From positions 124,001 to 188,000 of the forward strand of contig CACEXK010000001.1 of assembly GCA_902563505.1 (NCBI GenBank): a stretch of DNA of 64,000 nt, read 5' to 3'. This document shows, in pieces, positions 1 to 8,647 of this stretch (the first letter of the stretch is position 1; the number at the start of each line of letters is the position of its first letter). Origin of the DNA: an uncultured Alphaproteobacteria bacterium (lineage in GTDB: Bacteria > Pseudomonadota > Alphaproteobacteria > Methylaequorales > Methylaequoraceae). A model generated the notes under the pieces. It made no database searches and was not told the origin of the DNA. It saw nothing but the letters and a program-made list of their open reading frames with translations. The position numbers and the translations under genes were made by a program.

Positions 1-219
1 TTTGATTGATTCTTTTATTAAAATTGCAACACCGTATTTACCCTTTTCTCCATTTATTACTAGTTTATAATTATGTTTTTTGTAAAAATCTGGAAATTCC
101 TCACTAAGACATTTAATTTCTTGCAGTTTGATGATATCCGGTTGTATTTCTTTTATTAGTTTTTCCATGAGGGAAACTCTGATTCTTACAGAATTAATGT
201 TCCAACTGCAAATAATCAT
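1..219 (-). CDS. xthA: Exodeoxyribonuclease III, N-terminal part (cut by window edge)
   Basis: The 73 residues visible begin with MIICSWNINSVRIR and continue with PDIIKLQEIKC. These are the first two signature blocks of the ExoIII/AP-endonuclease family: the active-site Asn in NINS and the metal-binding Glu in LQEIKC. The enzyme cuts DNA at abasic sites and has 3'-5' exonuclease activity in base-excision repair. The reading frame stays open to base 1, so the C-terminal two thirds lie outside the window. Its start is 8 bases beyond the stop of the Fe-S carrier gene on the same strand, so the two are probably co-transcribed, an arrangement common in Alphaproteobacteria. Confidence 0.9.
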   Translation of the reverse strand, partial: MIICSWNINSVRIRVSLMEKLIKEIQPDIIKLQEIKCLSEEFPDFYKKHNYKLVINGEKGKYGVAILIKESIK

Positions 220-227
220 TTGCTAAT

Positions 228-548
228 TTAAATAGAAAAAGAAGTTCCGCAACCACAAGTAGAATTTGCATTTGGATTTGTGATTTTGAAATAGGAGCCA
301 ATCATATCTTCAACAAAGTCAAGTTTTGAACCCTGAATAAAATTTAGTGAAGTCTCATCTATCAATACCTTTACATTTTTGAATTCAAAGATTTTATCGT
401 CATTTCTTATATTTTCGTCAAAATTAAACTTATAGGAGAAACCCTGACACCCCCCTCCATCAACTGAAATCCTGAAAAACTTTTTTTTATTATCTTTGAG
501 AGATACTTCTTCAATTCTTTTTATGGCATTATTAGATACATCAAACAT
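228..548 (-). CDS. erpA: A-type iron-sulfur cluster carrier (ErpA/IscA family)
   Basis: A 106-residue protein with the three cysteines that define A-type carriers: Cys34 in GGGCQG and the C-terminal pair Cys98/Cys100 in STCGCGTSF. Family members hold a [2Fe-2S] or [4Fe-4S] cluster between subunits and hand it to apo-enzymes in the cytosol. The length is typical for the family. The gene is divergent from dgt, with 47 bases between the starts, and is followed by xthA. That context matches the alphaproteobacterial ErpA-type gene rather than an isc or suf operon copy. Assignment to the A-type family is secure; ErpA versus IscA is inferred from context. Confidence 0.9.
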   Translation of the reverse strand: MFDVSNNAIKRIEEVSLKDNKKKFFRISVDGGGCQGFSYKFNFDENIRNDDKIFEFKNVKVLIDETSLNFIQGSKLDFVEDMIGSYFKITNPNANSTCGCGTSFSI

Positions 549-595
549 TATATTAACTCAAAATATGTGCTATTAATAATATAGTATAACTGATT

Positions 596-1735
596 ATGGC
601 TACTTATTCAATTTTTTCAACAGATTATAAAAAATCAAAAGGAAGAATCGTCAATGAAAGAGAGGATCAAAATAGAACATGTTTCATGAGAGATAGAGAC
701 AGAATCATCCATTCTTCAGCTTTTAGACGACTTAAATATAAAACTCAAGTGTTTGTATTCAATGAGGAAGACTATTATAGAACAAGATTATCTCATAGTC
801 TCGAAGTATCTCAATTAGCAAGATCAATATCAAAGATTTTTAGAGTAAATGATGATTTGGCTGAATCTATTTCATTGTCACATGATTTAGGACATACTCC
901 CTTTGGCCACTCAGGAGAGGATGAATTAAATAAAAAAATGTTGGAATATGGGGGTTTTAATCATAATTTTCAGGCTTTAAAAATTTTGATGATATTAGAA
1001 AAAAAATATTTAAATTTTGATGGTCTCAACCTAACCTATGAAACACTTGATGGAATATTAAAGCATAATGGTCCAATTAGTTTTAAGGTTCCAAGTTACA
1101 TTAAAAATTTTGTAGATCATTTTCAAGGTGATTTGTTGACTAATGGATCATTGGAGTCGCAAATTTCTTCAATTTGTGATGATATAGCATATAATAACAA
1201 TGATATAGATGATGGACTTTACGCAAATTTTTTTAAAATTGATGATCTTGAACACCTTGATTTGGTCAAGGTGGCTCTTAAAAAAATAAAAATCTCAGGA
1301 TCTTATAATAATTCTAGAATTAAATATGAGCTAGTGAGAAATTTAATTAAACTAATGATTGATGATTTAATTGAAAATACTAAAAAGAATTTAGAAAAGT
1401 ATAAAATTAAAACAACCGAAGATATCGAAAATTGTGAAAAAAAATTGGTTTGTTTTAGTGAAAAAATTACAATTCAAGAAAAAAAATTAAAAGAATTTCT
1501 AAAAAAAAAAATGTATATGCATCCAACTATTAAAACAATGAATATTAAATCAAAAAAAATTATTTCAGATTTATTTGAATTATTCATAAAAGAACCTGAT
1601 TTATTGCCTGCAAAATTAAATTCTTGTAAAGATAAATATGAAACATATGTTAGCGTTTGTGATTATATTTCTGGTATGACAGATAAATTTGCCATCAATA
1701 CACATAAAAAATACTTTAACGTTTATAATTTTTAG
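596..1735 (+). CDS. dgt: Deoxyguanosinetriphosphate triphosphohydrolase-like protein
   Basis: An HD-domain phosphohydrolase of 379 residues. The metal site is visible as His67 in RTRLSHSLE, His96-Asp97 in SLSHDLGHTPFGH, and the distal Asp in ICDDIAY (about 195-196). The family removes tripolyphosphate from dNTPs to give the nucleoside, trimming dNTP pools. The length is near that of the short alphaproteobacterial type 2 dGTPase-like proteins, not the longer E. coli Dgt. The stop codon directly abuts the argS start, so the two are translated from one message. A lysine-rich stretch around residues 270-310 is probably a helical insertion. True substrate preference cannot be read from the sequence. 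Confidence 0.92.
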   Translation: MATYSIFSTDYKKSKGRIVNEREDQNRTCFMRDRDRIIHSSAFRRLKYKTQVFVFNEEDYYRTRLSHSLEVSQLARSISKIFRVNDDLAESISLSHDLGHTPFGHSGEDELNKKMLEYGGFNHNFQALKILMILEKKYLNFDGLNLTYETLDGILKHNGPISFKVPSYIKNFVDHFQGDLLTNGSLESQISSICDDIAYNNNDIDDGLYANFFKIDDLEHLDLVKVALKKIKISGSYNNSRIKYELVRNLIKLMIDDLIENTKKNLEKYKIKTTEDIENCEKKLVCFSEKITIQEKKLKEFLKKKMYMHPTIKTMNIKSKKIISDLFELFIKEPDLLPAKLNSCKDKYETYVSVCDYISGMTDKFAINTHKKYFNVYNF

Positions 1736-3448
1736 ATGTTTTTCCAAGAATTTCTCAAAGAAAAATTAACCGCAATATTAGAAAAATTAATTTCTAAAAA
1801 AAATATTGATCTTTTAAAGCAAAATGATTTGAAATTTAATGTTGAGATTTCTCAAAAAAAAGAGTTTGGCGATGTTTCTACAAACATAGCAATGGTATAT
1901 TCAAAAGTATTTGATCTCTCACCGATTGAATTGGCAGAACAAATTAACAATGAATTAGAAAAAACTAATGAAATTGAAAAGTCAGAAATCTTAAAACCAG
2001 GTTTCATCAATATATTTTTTTTTGATAAATTCTGGCATGATCAATTGTTTTTTTTAATGGGAATTTCCAATTATGAATATGGTTTTAAAAAAAAAAATAT
2101 ATGCCTGGAATATGTTTCAGCAAATCCAACTGGTTTGATGCATATTGGTCATGCAAGAGGGGCGGTTTTCGGCGATACTCTTGCTTCAATTCTTGAAGAG
2201 GTAGGATATGAGGTGAATAGAGAATATTATATCAATGATGCAGGAGAGCAAATAAATAAACTCGAAAGAACTATTTCTTTTTATCTTGAACAAGAAAACA
2301 ATAATAAAAAAAAAGAATTACCAGATGATCTCTACCCTGGGAGTTATCTTAAAGATATTTCAAAAAATATATTGAAAACAAATAATGAGTATCCAAAAAA
2401 TAATGAAGAATTCAAAGATAAAATTGTTGAAATTATCATGAAAGATATCAAAAAAGATCTAAAAAAATTAAAAATTAATCACGATTCTTATATTTCTGAG
2501 AAAATGATCGCAACAAAAGATCGAGTAGAGAGATTAAAAAAAAGACTCATTGATTTAAATATTGCGTACTATGGCTACCAAGAAAAACCAAAAAATGTTG
2601 ATGCTAATAAATGGGAAAAAAAGAAACATTTTCTTTTTTCTTCAAAGAAATTTGGAGATGATTCTGATAGAGCTTTAATAAAAACAAATAATGAACTTAC
2701 ATATTTTATGTCTGATATAATATATCATCAAGAAAAGCTGGAAAAAAAATATGATCTTTTAATAAATATCTGGGGAGTTGATCATTTTGGATATGTAAAA
2801 AGGCTTAAAAGTGCAATCTATGCAATAAATCCTTCAAAAAAATTTGATTTTGAAATTAAACTTACCTCTCTTGTTAATTTAATGAAAAATAACGAAAAAA
2901 TAAAAATGTCTAAACGCTCTGGTAATTATGTAACTTTGAGAGATGTGATGAATGAGGTGGGAACTGATGTTTTAAGATTCATGATGATATCAAGAAATTG
3001 TGACAAAAAGATTGATTTTGATTTTGAAATTTTCTTACAAAAAAATAAAGACAATCCAGTTTTTTATGTACAGTATGCATACGCAAGATGCAGATCAATC
3101 CTAAAAACATCTGGATATGACTTAGATAAAAAAAAACTTAAAGATTTAGATCTTTCTTATTTGATTCTTGATGATGAAAAATTATTAATTAAGAATCTTT
3201 GTAATTTTTATTCTGTAGTTAAGAATGCAGCTTTATTTTTGGAACCCCATAGAATTACAAATTATTTATATGACCTGTCAAAGATTTTTCATTCTTACTG
3301 GGGTCTTGGAAATCAAAATAAAACAATGAGGATTATAGTTGATGATAAAAATATTACTTTATCGAGACTGGTGCTTGTAAAAATAGTAAGTGATATAATA
3401 AAAAAATCTTTAAAAATCCTTAAAATTAATTGTCCAGAAAGTATGTGA
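1736..3448 (+). CDS. argS: Arginyl-tRNA synthetase
   Basis: A class I aminoacyl-tRNA synthetase of 570 residues, close to the usual 570-580. The N-terminal tRNA-recognition domain precedes the catalytic core. The core begins at SANPTGLMHIGHARG, with HIGH at residues 136-139, and carries an intact KMSKR loop at 390-394. Many ArgRS lack the canonical second lysine, so the intact loop is worth noting. The C-terminal all-helical anticodon-binding domain includes VQYAYARCRSI. It charges tRNA-Arg with arginine in the cytosol. The gene follows dgt with no gap, and its TGA overlaps by one base the ATG of the SPOR-domain gene, indicating translational coupling. Confidence 0.97.
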   Translation: MFFQEFLKEKLTAILEKLISKKNIDLLKQNDLKFNVEISQKKEFGDVSTNIAMVYSKVFDLSPIELAEQINNELEKTNEIEKSEILKPGFINIFFFDKFWHDQLFFLMGISNYEYGFKKKNICLEYVSANPTGLMHIGHARGAVFGDTLASILEEVGYEVNREYYINDAGEQINKLERTISFYLEQENNNKKKELPDDLYPGSYLKDISKNILKTNNEYPKNNEEFKDKIVEIIMKDIKKDLKKLKINHDSYISEKMIATKDRVERLKKRLIDLNIAYYGYQEKPKNVDANKWEKKKHFLFSSKKFGDDSDRALIKTNNELTYFMSDIIYHQEKLEKKYDLLINIWGVDHFGYVKRLKSAIYAINPSKKFDFEIKLTSLVNLMKNNEKIKMSKRSGNYVTLRDVMNEVGTDVLRFMMISRNCDKKIDFDFEIFLQKNKDNPVFYVQYAYARCRSILKTSGYDLDKKKLKDLDLSYLILDDEKLLIKNLCNFYSVVKNAALFLEPHRITNYLYDLSKIFHSYWGLGNQNKTMRIIVDDKNITLSRLVLVKIVSDIIKKSLKILKINCPESM

Positions 3449-3972
3449 TGATAAATTTAAATTTTAAATATTCATTCGTTTTTTTTACTTATTTTATTTT
3501 AATAATTCTTATAATTCTCTCATACATTGCTATTGTGCCTGAAGAAGATATACCAGTCTTGAGGAATGATAAGGAAATTTTTAAAGTTATTGAAAATAAA
3601 TTTATTGAAAATGAAAACTCAGTTTATGAAATTTTAGAAAAGAAAAATCAAAAAAAAGGTATAGAAAATATAATTGAAAAAGAGGTTTTTTCAGAAAGTC
3701 TTGAAAAAGAAAAGCAAATCAAAGGTCATTTCAGAATTCAATTTGTGTCTTTTAAAGATAAAAAAAAAAGTGAAAAAATAGCTAAACAAATAAAAAATGA
3801 ATTTTTTAAAGATAAGGATAAACCTTTGTTAGTAAAAAAAGTGTATCTAAAATCTAAACAAATTTTTTACAGAGTTTTGACCAATGATTTATATGAATAT
3901 AATGAAGCAAAAAAAATATGTAATTTAGTAAGCAAAAGGTTTCAATGCCTTATAATTAAGGAAAGTGAATGA
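3448..3972 (+). CDS. SPOR-domain membrane protein
   Basis: Taking the ATG that shares its A with the argS stop gives 174 residues; a longer reading from TTG at 3430 is possible but adds only six residues. One transmembrane segment (about residues 8-30) anchors the protein, followed by a charged Lys/Glu-rich linker and a C-terminal SPOR domain. That domain starts around GHFRIQFVSFKDKKKSEK and ends with RFQCLIIK. SPOR domains bind denuded septal peptidoglycan, so a role at the division site is likely. The position between argS and nagZ is the standard alphaproteobacterial place for this gene. Its exact function in division is not established from the sequence. Confidence 0.85.
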   Translation: MINLNFKYSFVFFTYFILIILIILSYIAIVPEEDIPVLRNDKEIFKVIENKFIENENSVYEILEKKNQKKGIENIIEKEVFSESLEKEKQIKGHFRIQFVSFKDKKKSEKIAKQIKNEFFKDKDKPLLVKKVYLKSKQIFYRVLTNDLYEYNEAKKICNLVSKRFQCLIIKESE

Positions 3973-4979
3973 ATATTCCTGATGGAGTAATACTATCTAT
4001 TTCTAGTTTTGATATAAAAAATGATGAATTAGAATTCCTTGGTCAAACAAATCCTTTAGGCTTTGTTTTGTTTAAAAGAAATTTTAGCACTAAAAAACAA
4101 CTTCTTAATTTGATCAAAAAATTAAAAACATTAACAATGAACAAATCAGCTTTGATTTTTATTGATCAGGAAGGAGGGCGAGTGCAAAGATTAAATAATC
4201 ATGAATTCATAAAATTTCCCCCTCAGAAAATTTTTGGAGAACTATTCCTAAAAGATAAAATTTTATCTTTAGATTTGGCTTATAAAACATCATTTTTATT
4301 AGGTTATGAATTGAAACAAGTTGGAATAGATGTCAATTTTTCACCAGTTTGTGATATCTATTACGATTATGGTCATTCTGTTATTGGTGATAGATCTTTT
4401 GGAAATAATCCAAATGCTGTTAAAAAATTATCTAAGCAATATTGCAAAGGTCTTAGAGAATCTGGAATAATACCTGTTATGAAACACTTTCCAGGCCATG
4501 GTAGATCATATACCGATACACATAATGATAAGTCAATTGTATCAACAGATTATAGTGAATTAAAGAAAACAGATCTTGTTCCTTTTTCTTTTTTGAAAGA
4601 TGAGAGTCTTGTGATGCTTTCACACATAATTTACTCAGATATTGACAATGAAGTTTCAACCTATTCTAAAAAGATAAACAAGATATTAAGGTTAAAAAAT
4701 AAATTTAATGGTTTAATTCTGACAGATGATATTTCAATGAAGGCCTTAAAAGATAAACTAGAAAATATAGTTGAAAAATCCTATGATGCTGGTTGTGATG
4801 TCGTATTATATTGTAAAGGAAATTTGAGAGAAATGAAGGCATTTTATCCTTTTACAAAAAAACTTAAAAAAGAGTATTACGCCTTTTTTTTGAATGATAT
4901 GTTAAAAATGAAAACTGTAAATCATAAAATCGATGAGCTTAAAGAAGAGTTAATGAAAAAAGAATTAATAAAAATTTAA
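3969..4979 (+). CDS. nagZ: Beta-N-acetylglucosaminidase (glycoside hydrolase family 3)
   Basis: A single-domain GH3 enzyme of 336 residues. The family signature KHFPGHGRSYTDTH lies at residues 172-185 and includes the His of the mobile catalytic loop. The nucleophile loop LTDDISM is at 251-257, and IDQEGGRVQRL supplies substrate-binding Asp and Arg. NagZ removes GlcNAc from muropeptides in the cytosol during peptidoglycan recycling. It overlaps the SPOR gene by four bases (ATGA), and its stop shares one base with the scpA start. The run nagZ-scpA-scpB is typical for Alphaproteobacteria. No signal peptide is present, consistent with cytosolic recycling. Confidence 0.95.
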   Translation: MNIPDGVILSISSFDIKNDELEFLGQTNPLGFVLFKRNFSTKKQLLNLIKKLKTLTMNKSALIFIDQEGGRVQRLNNHEFIKFPPQKIFGELFLKDKILSLDLAYKTSFLLGYELKQVGIDVNFSPVCDIYYDYGHSVIGDRSFGNNPNAVKKLSKQYCKGLRESGIIPVMKHFPGHGRSYTDTHNDKSIVSTDYSELKKTDLVPFSFLKDESLVMLSHIIYSDIDNEVSTYSKKINKILRLKNKFNGLILTDDISMKALKDKLENIVEKSYDAGCDVVLYCKGNLREMKAFYPFTKKLKKEYYAFFLNDMLKMKTVNHKIDELKEELMKKELIKI

Positions 4980-5692
4980 TGCAGTTAAATTTAAATATAA
5001 GTGGTTATGAAGGACCTCTGGACTTGCTTCTTGAACTTTCAAAAAAACAAAAAGTTGATATAAAAAAAATATCTATTTTAGAATTAGCTAATCAATACCT
5101 TGATTTTGTTGATAATAATTTAAATGAAATTAATTTATCTGCTGACTATCTTGTAATGGCATCATTATTAGCATATTTAAAATCAAAATTATTGTTACCA
5201 TTTGAAGAAGATGACGAGGCAATCGAAATAGAGGAGGATCTTACTCAAAGATTAATTCATTATGATGCAATAAAAAAACTAGCTTCTAAAATTTTTGAAT
5301 TACCAGAAGAGGGTAAAGATTTTTTTAATATAAAAATAGAGAATGAATTTTTAATTAGTAGTCAAATTGTTCCAACAATTAAGCTTCAGGATTTAATTCT
5401 TAAATACTCAGAAATTTTTAAGAAAAAAAATACAATCAAAATTCTATCAGATGAAAATGAGTTTTTTACAACTGAAAAGGGATTAGAGTGGTTGGATGTA
5501 ATTTTTCAAATCAAGGAAAAAAGATGGCTATTTCTTTTTAATTTTTTACCAGAAATAAAAAGTGTAAAAACTAAAAAAAAATCAGCTATAATGTCCTTAT
5601 TAATGGCAACATTAAGTAGAGTTTCTGAGGGCAAAATTGATATTAATCAAAAAGATCATTATGGCAAAATTATGATTAGGTCAAAAATATGA
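4979..5692 (+). CDS. scpA: Segregation and condensation protein A
   Basis: A protein of 237 residues starting with the kleisin-type N-terminal signature YEGPLDLLLELSKKQKVDI, followed by the conserved YLVMASLLAYLKSKLLLP block. ScpA bridges the SMC heads and binds ScpB, forming the SMC-ScpAB condensin that organises and segregates the chromosome. The C-terminal winged-helix part includes IMSLLMATLSRVSEGKI. The gene overlaps nagZ by one base and scpB by four (ATGA), so ScpA and ScpB are probably made in fixed ratio. No smc gene lies in this window. Confidence 0.95.
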   Translation: MQLNLNISGYEGPLDLLLELSKKQKVDIKKISILELANQYLDFVDNNLNEINLSADYLVMASLLAYLKSKLLLPFEEDDEAIEIEEDLTQRLIHYDAIKKLASKIFELPEEGKDFFNIKIENEFLISSQIVPTIKLQDLILKYSEIFKKKNTIKILSDENEFFTTEKGLEWLDVIFQIKEKRWLFLFNFLPEIKSVKTKKKSAIMSLLMATLSRVSEGKIDINQKDHYGKIMIRSKI

Positions 5693-6210
5693 ACTTTTCT
5701 GATGCCAAAAAATTTGTTGAATCGTTGATTTTCTCAGCAGAAGAACCTTTAAATAAAATTTCTTTAAGCAAAATGTTAAAGAGTTACGGTGAATTTGATA
5801 TTGAAAAAATTTTGCAAGAGTTAGAGTTTGATTATAAAGATAGGGGTGTTGTTTTAGTCAAAAGTGATAATAAATTTTATTTTAGGACATCTCCAGACCT
5901 TGGGAGTTTTCTAACTATTCAAACAAAAAAAACAAAGAACCTCTCCAATGCTGCAGCAGAAACTTTGGCTATTATTTCATATCATCAACCTGTCACCAGA
6001 GCAGAGATAGAAAAAATTAGGGGCAAACCAGTTTTTAGAGGCACCCTGGATGCTTTGCTAGAACTAAAATGGATTAAACCTCACGGTAGAAGAGAAACCC
6101 CTGGTAGACCAGTGACTTGGATAACAGACAATGAGTTTCTGAGGCACTTTGGATTAAATTCTATCAAAGATTTACCAAAAATAGATGAATTAGAATCAAT
6201 TATTCTATAA
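5689..6210 (+). CDS. scpB: Segregation and condensation protein B
   Basis: A protein of 173 residues made of tandem winged helices. Diagnostic stretches are FVESLIFSAEEPLNKISL at the N-terminus, and AAETLAIISYHQPVTRAEIE with RGKPVFRGTLDALLELKWI in the second winged helix, then GRRETPGRPVTWITDNEFL. ScpB dimers bind ScpA in the condensin complex. It is shorter than many homologues because it lacks the extended C-terminal tail. It is coupled to scpA by a four-base overlap and followed 25 bases later by tatA, which has its own strong Shine-Dalgarno sequence. Confidence 0.95.
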   Translation: MNFSDAKKFVESLIFSAEEPLNKISLSKMLKSYGEFDIEKILQELEFDYKDRGVVLVKSDNKFYFRTSPDLGSFLTIQTKKTKNLSNAAAETLAIISYHQPVTRAEIEKIRGKPVFRGTLDALLELKWIKPHGRRETPGRPVTWITDNEFLRHFGLNSIKDLPKIDELESIIL

Positions 6211-6235
6211 TATTCAAAAAAAAGGAGCTAACTTT

Positions 6236-6400
6236 ATGTTTGGACTAGGTCATTGGGAAATTATATTAATTCTTTTTATTGTACTAATTGTTTTTGGTGC
6301 AGGAAAATTACCTAAAGTAGCGGGTGAATTAGCGAAAGGAATAAAATCTTTCAAAGATGGATTGAAAGAAGATAAAAAAAAAGATGACAAAAAAAATTAA
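6236..6400 (+). CDS. tatA: Sec-independent (Tat) translocase subunit TatA
   Basis: A short 54-residue gene beginning MFGLGHWEIILILFIVLIVF, then GAGKLPKVAGELAKGIKSFK and a highly charged lysine/aspartate tail. This is the TatA pattern: one N-terminal membrane helix, the FGxGKLP hinge, an amphipathic helix, and a charged C-terminus. Many TatA subunits assemble to form the transient pore for folded twin-arginine substrates in the inner membrane. A clear ribosome site (AAGGAG) sits 7 bases before the ATG. Its stop overlaps the tatB start by one base. The gene is easily missed because of its length. Confidence 0.95.
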   Translation: MFGLGHWEIILILFIVLIVFGAGKLPKVAGELAKGIKSFKDGLKEDKKKDDKKN

Positions 6401-6609
6401 TGTTTAACATTGGTATTATAGAATTTCTTATAATTTTTTTTGTTATTGTTTTGTTTATAAAACCTGAAGATATACCAAAAATTTCAAAAAATGCAGGTTT
6501 ATTTTATCGAAAGATAACTAGATATTTTTATAATTTTAAATATGAATTATCAAATTTAGATTTAGATTCTGAATTAAAAGATAAAACGAGTAAAAAAAAA
6601 AAAAAATAA
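6400..6609 (+). CDS. tatB: Tat translocase subunit TatB (short form)
   Basis: A protein of 69 residues with one N-terminal transmembrane helix (about 5-21), followed by KPEDIPKISKNAGLFYRKI. This corresponds to the TatB hinge and amphipathic helix, usually written GPKDLPR. The tail ends in a lysine run. TatB forms the twin-arginine signal receptor with TatC. At 69 residues it is much shorter than classical TatB (about 130-170), because nearly all of the variable C-terminal region is gone. Its position between tatA and tatC and the loss of the FGxGKLP hinge favour TatB over a second TatA. Confidence 0.85.
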   Translation: MFNIGIIEFLIIFFVIVLFIKPEDIPKISKNAGLFYRKITRYFYNFKYELSNLDLDSELKDKTSKKKKK

Positions 6610-6632
6610 AATAAAAATAAAAAAAATATTTT

Positions 6633-7358
6633 ATGAAATATATTGATCATTTAAGAGAGCTAAGAAATAGAATTTTAATAAGTTTTATTTTTTTAATAAT
6701 AAGTTTTTTTTTTTTTTTTTTGAATGTTGATTTTGTAGGTAAAATTCTTACCAAACCACTATTTTTTTTATTTGATGAATCCTCTAACCAGAGAATGATA
6801 TTTACTGCTTTACCAGAAATTTTTGTTTCTAATCTAAAAATTTCTTTATTTGCCTCATTTTTAGTTTCTGTTCCATTCTTTTTAATACAGATTTTTTTAT
6901 TTACCTCACCAGCTTTGTATCAAAATGAAAAAAAAATTATAATTCCAATTATGTCTCTTACCCCAATACTTTTCTTTGGGGGTGTACTTTTCGCATATTT
7001 TTTTTTAATTCCTGTGATTTGGTCTTTTTTTTTATCATTTGAAAATTTTATGGACTCACCGTTTCCTATTGAGTTAGAATCAAAATATTCAGAATATATG
7101 AAGTTAACTATGTATTTACTTTTTGCTAGTGGATTATCATTTCAATTTCCAATATTGATAATTTTTTTTACTAAAATTGGTCTTTTTGATCATAGTTTTT
7201 TAAAAAAAAACAGAAAATATTTTTATATTGGTATTTTAATATTTTCTGCTCTTTTCACACCACCAGATGTAATTTCACAAATAGGAATTTCTATACCTCT
7301 AATTATTTTCTATGAATCTTCAATAATTTTTATAAAGTATTTTTTTAAAAGTAAGTAA
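6633..7358 (+). CDS. tatC: Sec-independent protein translocase TatC
   Basis: A 241-residue polytopic membrane protein beginning MKYIDHLRELRNRILIS, the TatC N-terminal HLxELRxR signature. About six hydrophobic helices follow. The periplasmic loop has the characteristic LFTSPALYQNEKK (family FxxPGLYxxEr), and the last region has SALFTPPDVISQI, matching the conserved TPPD element. TatC recognises the twin-arginine signal peptide. A 17-base poly-T tract encodes a Phe run near residue 27, and the frame is intact through it. The gene completes the tatABC operon and is followed 2 bases later by serS. Confidence 0.96.
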   Translation: MKYIDHLRELRNRILISFIFLIISFFFFFLNVDFVGKILTKPLFFLFDESSNQRMIFTALPEIFVSNLKISLFASFLVSVPFFLIQIFLFTSPALYQNEKKIIIPIMSLTPILFFGGVLFAYFFLIPVIWSFFLSFENFMDSPFPIELESKYSEYMKLTMYLLFASGLSFQFPILIIFFTKIGLFDHSFLKKNRKYFYIGILIFSALFTPPDVISQIGISIPLIIFYESSIIFIKYFFKSK

Positions 7359-7360
7359 TT

Positions 7361-8647
7361 ATGCATGATATAAAGTTTATAAGAGAAAACAAATTACTAT
7401 TCGATGAATCTTTAGAAAAAAGAAATATTCAATATCCATCAAAAAAAATAATTAAACTTCATGATGAATATTTAGAAAATTTAAAAAAGACTCAAGATTT
7501 TCAGGAACAAAAAAATATTTTGTCTAAAAAATTTTCCCCAAAAATGAGCAAACAAGAAATTGTTAGCTTAAAAAAAGAAGTTTCAATATTAAAAGAAAAA
7601 ATTGAAAAAAATAAAAGTTTATCTGATAAAAAGTACAAAGAATTAAATAATAATTTACTTGAAATACCAAATCTTGTTGATGATAAAACACCAATTGGTA
7701 AAGATGAAAAAGACAATAACGTAATAAGAGTTGAGGGTAAAAAAAAAGTTTTTGATTTTACTCCTAAAAATCATCTAGAAATCGGAGAAAATTTATCTTT
7801 GCTTGATTATGACAAAGCAATAAGAATCTCTGGAAGTAGATTTTCTGTTATAAAGTCTGATTTAGCTCTACTAAACAGAGCATTGATAAATTTTATGCTT
7901 GATATAAATACGGATTCATTTAATTACATGGAAATTTGTATCCCGGAACTAGTGAAAACAGAATCCCTTATTGGGACTGGTCAACTTCCAAAGTTTGGTG
8001 AGGATTTATTTCAAACTAATTTCAACGATTTGTGGTTAATTCCAACTGCTGAGGTCCCACTAACAAATCTTCATAGAGAGGAAATAATTAATCTCAACAA
8101 ATTACCATTAAGATATACATCATTTACTAATTGTTTTAGATCGGAGGCAGGGGCTTCTGGAAAAGATACTAAAGGTTTAATGAGAGAACATCAATTTGGG
8201 AAAGTTGAATTAGTGTCAATCACTGAGCCTGATAATTCAATGATTGAATTTGATAGAATGATTGATTGTGTAGAAACTATTCTTAAGAAATTAGATTTAA
8301 ATTTTCGATTGGTAGAATTATGCTCTGGTGATTTAGGTTTTTCATCTTCTTACACCATTGACTTTGAAATTTGGATGCCCGGTCAAAATAAATTTAGAGA
8401 AGTGTCAAGTTGTTCGAATTGCAAAGACTTTCAATCCCGTAGAATGAAAATGAGGGTTAAAAATTTTGAAAATGGCGAAATTTTTTATCCGCATACCTTA
8501 AATGGATCATCTCTAGCTGTAGGAAGGATAATTGTTGCAATTTTAGAAAATTATCAACAAAAAGATGGATCAGTGATAATTCCAAATATTTTAAAAAAAT
8601 ATATGAAAGGAATAGAAATCATAAAACCCCAATGTTTGAAAATTTAA
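7361..8647 (+). CDS. serS: Seryl-tRNA synthetase
   Basis: A class II synthetase of 428 residues. The N-terminal arm (about residues 25-105) is a lysine/glutamate-rich coiled coil that contacts the long variable arm of tRNA-Ser. The catalytic domain has LIPTAEVPLTN, motif 2 around CFRSEAGASG followed by REHQFGKVE, and motif 3 in TLNGSSLAVGR. It charges tRNA-Ser and also supplies Ser-tRNA-Sec where selenocysteine is used. It starts 2 bases after tatC and overlaps pcm by 16 bases. In many Alphaproteobacteria surE lies between serS and pcm; it is missing here. Confidence 0.97.
   Translation: MHDIKFIRENKLLFDESLEKRNIQYPSKKIIKLHDEYLENLKKTQDFQEQKNILSKKFSPKMSKQEIVSLKKEVSILKEKIEKNKSLSDKKYKELNNNLLEIPNLVDDKTPIGKDEKDNNVIRVEGKKKVFDFTPKNHLEIGENLSLLDYDKAIRISGSRFSVIKSDLALLNRALINFMLDINTDSFNYMEICIPELVKTESLIGTGQLPKFGEDLFQTNFNDLWLIPTAEVPLTNLHREEIINLNKLPLRYTSFTNCFRSEAGASGKDTKGLMREHQFGKVELVSITEPDNSMIEFDRMIDCVETILKKLDLNFRLVELCSGDLGFSSSYTIDFEIWMPGQNKFREVSSCSNCKDFQSRRMKMRVKNFENGEIFYPHTLNGSSLAVGRIIVAILENYQQKDGSVIIPNILKKYMKGIEIIKPQCLKI

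Noticed and set aside
6697-6721. Poly-T run in tatC as a possible frameshift site
   Set aside because: The tatC frame is intact through it and the encoded Phe run falls in a membrane helix, so no disruption is needed.
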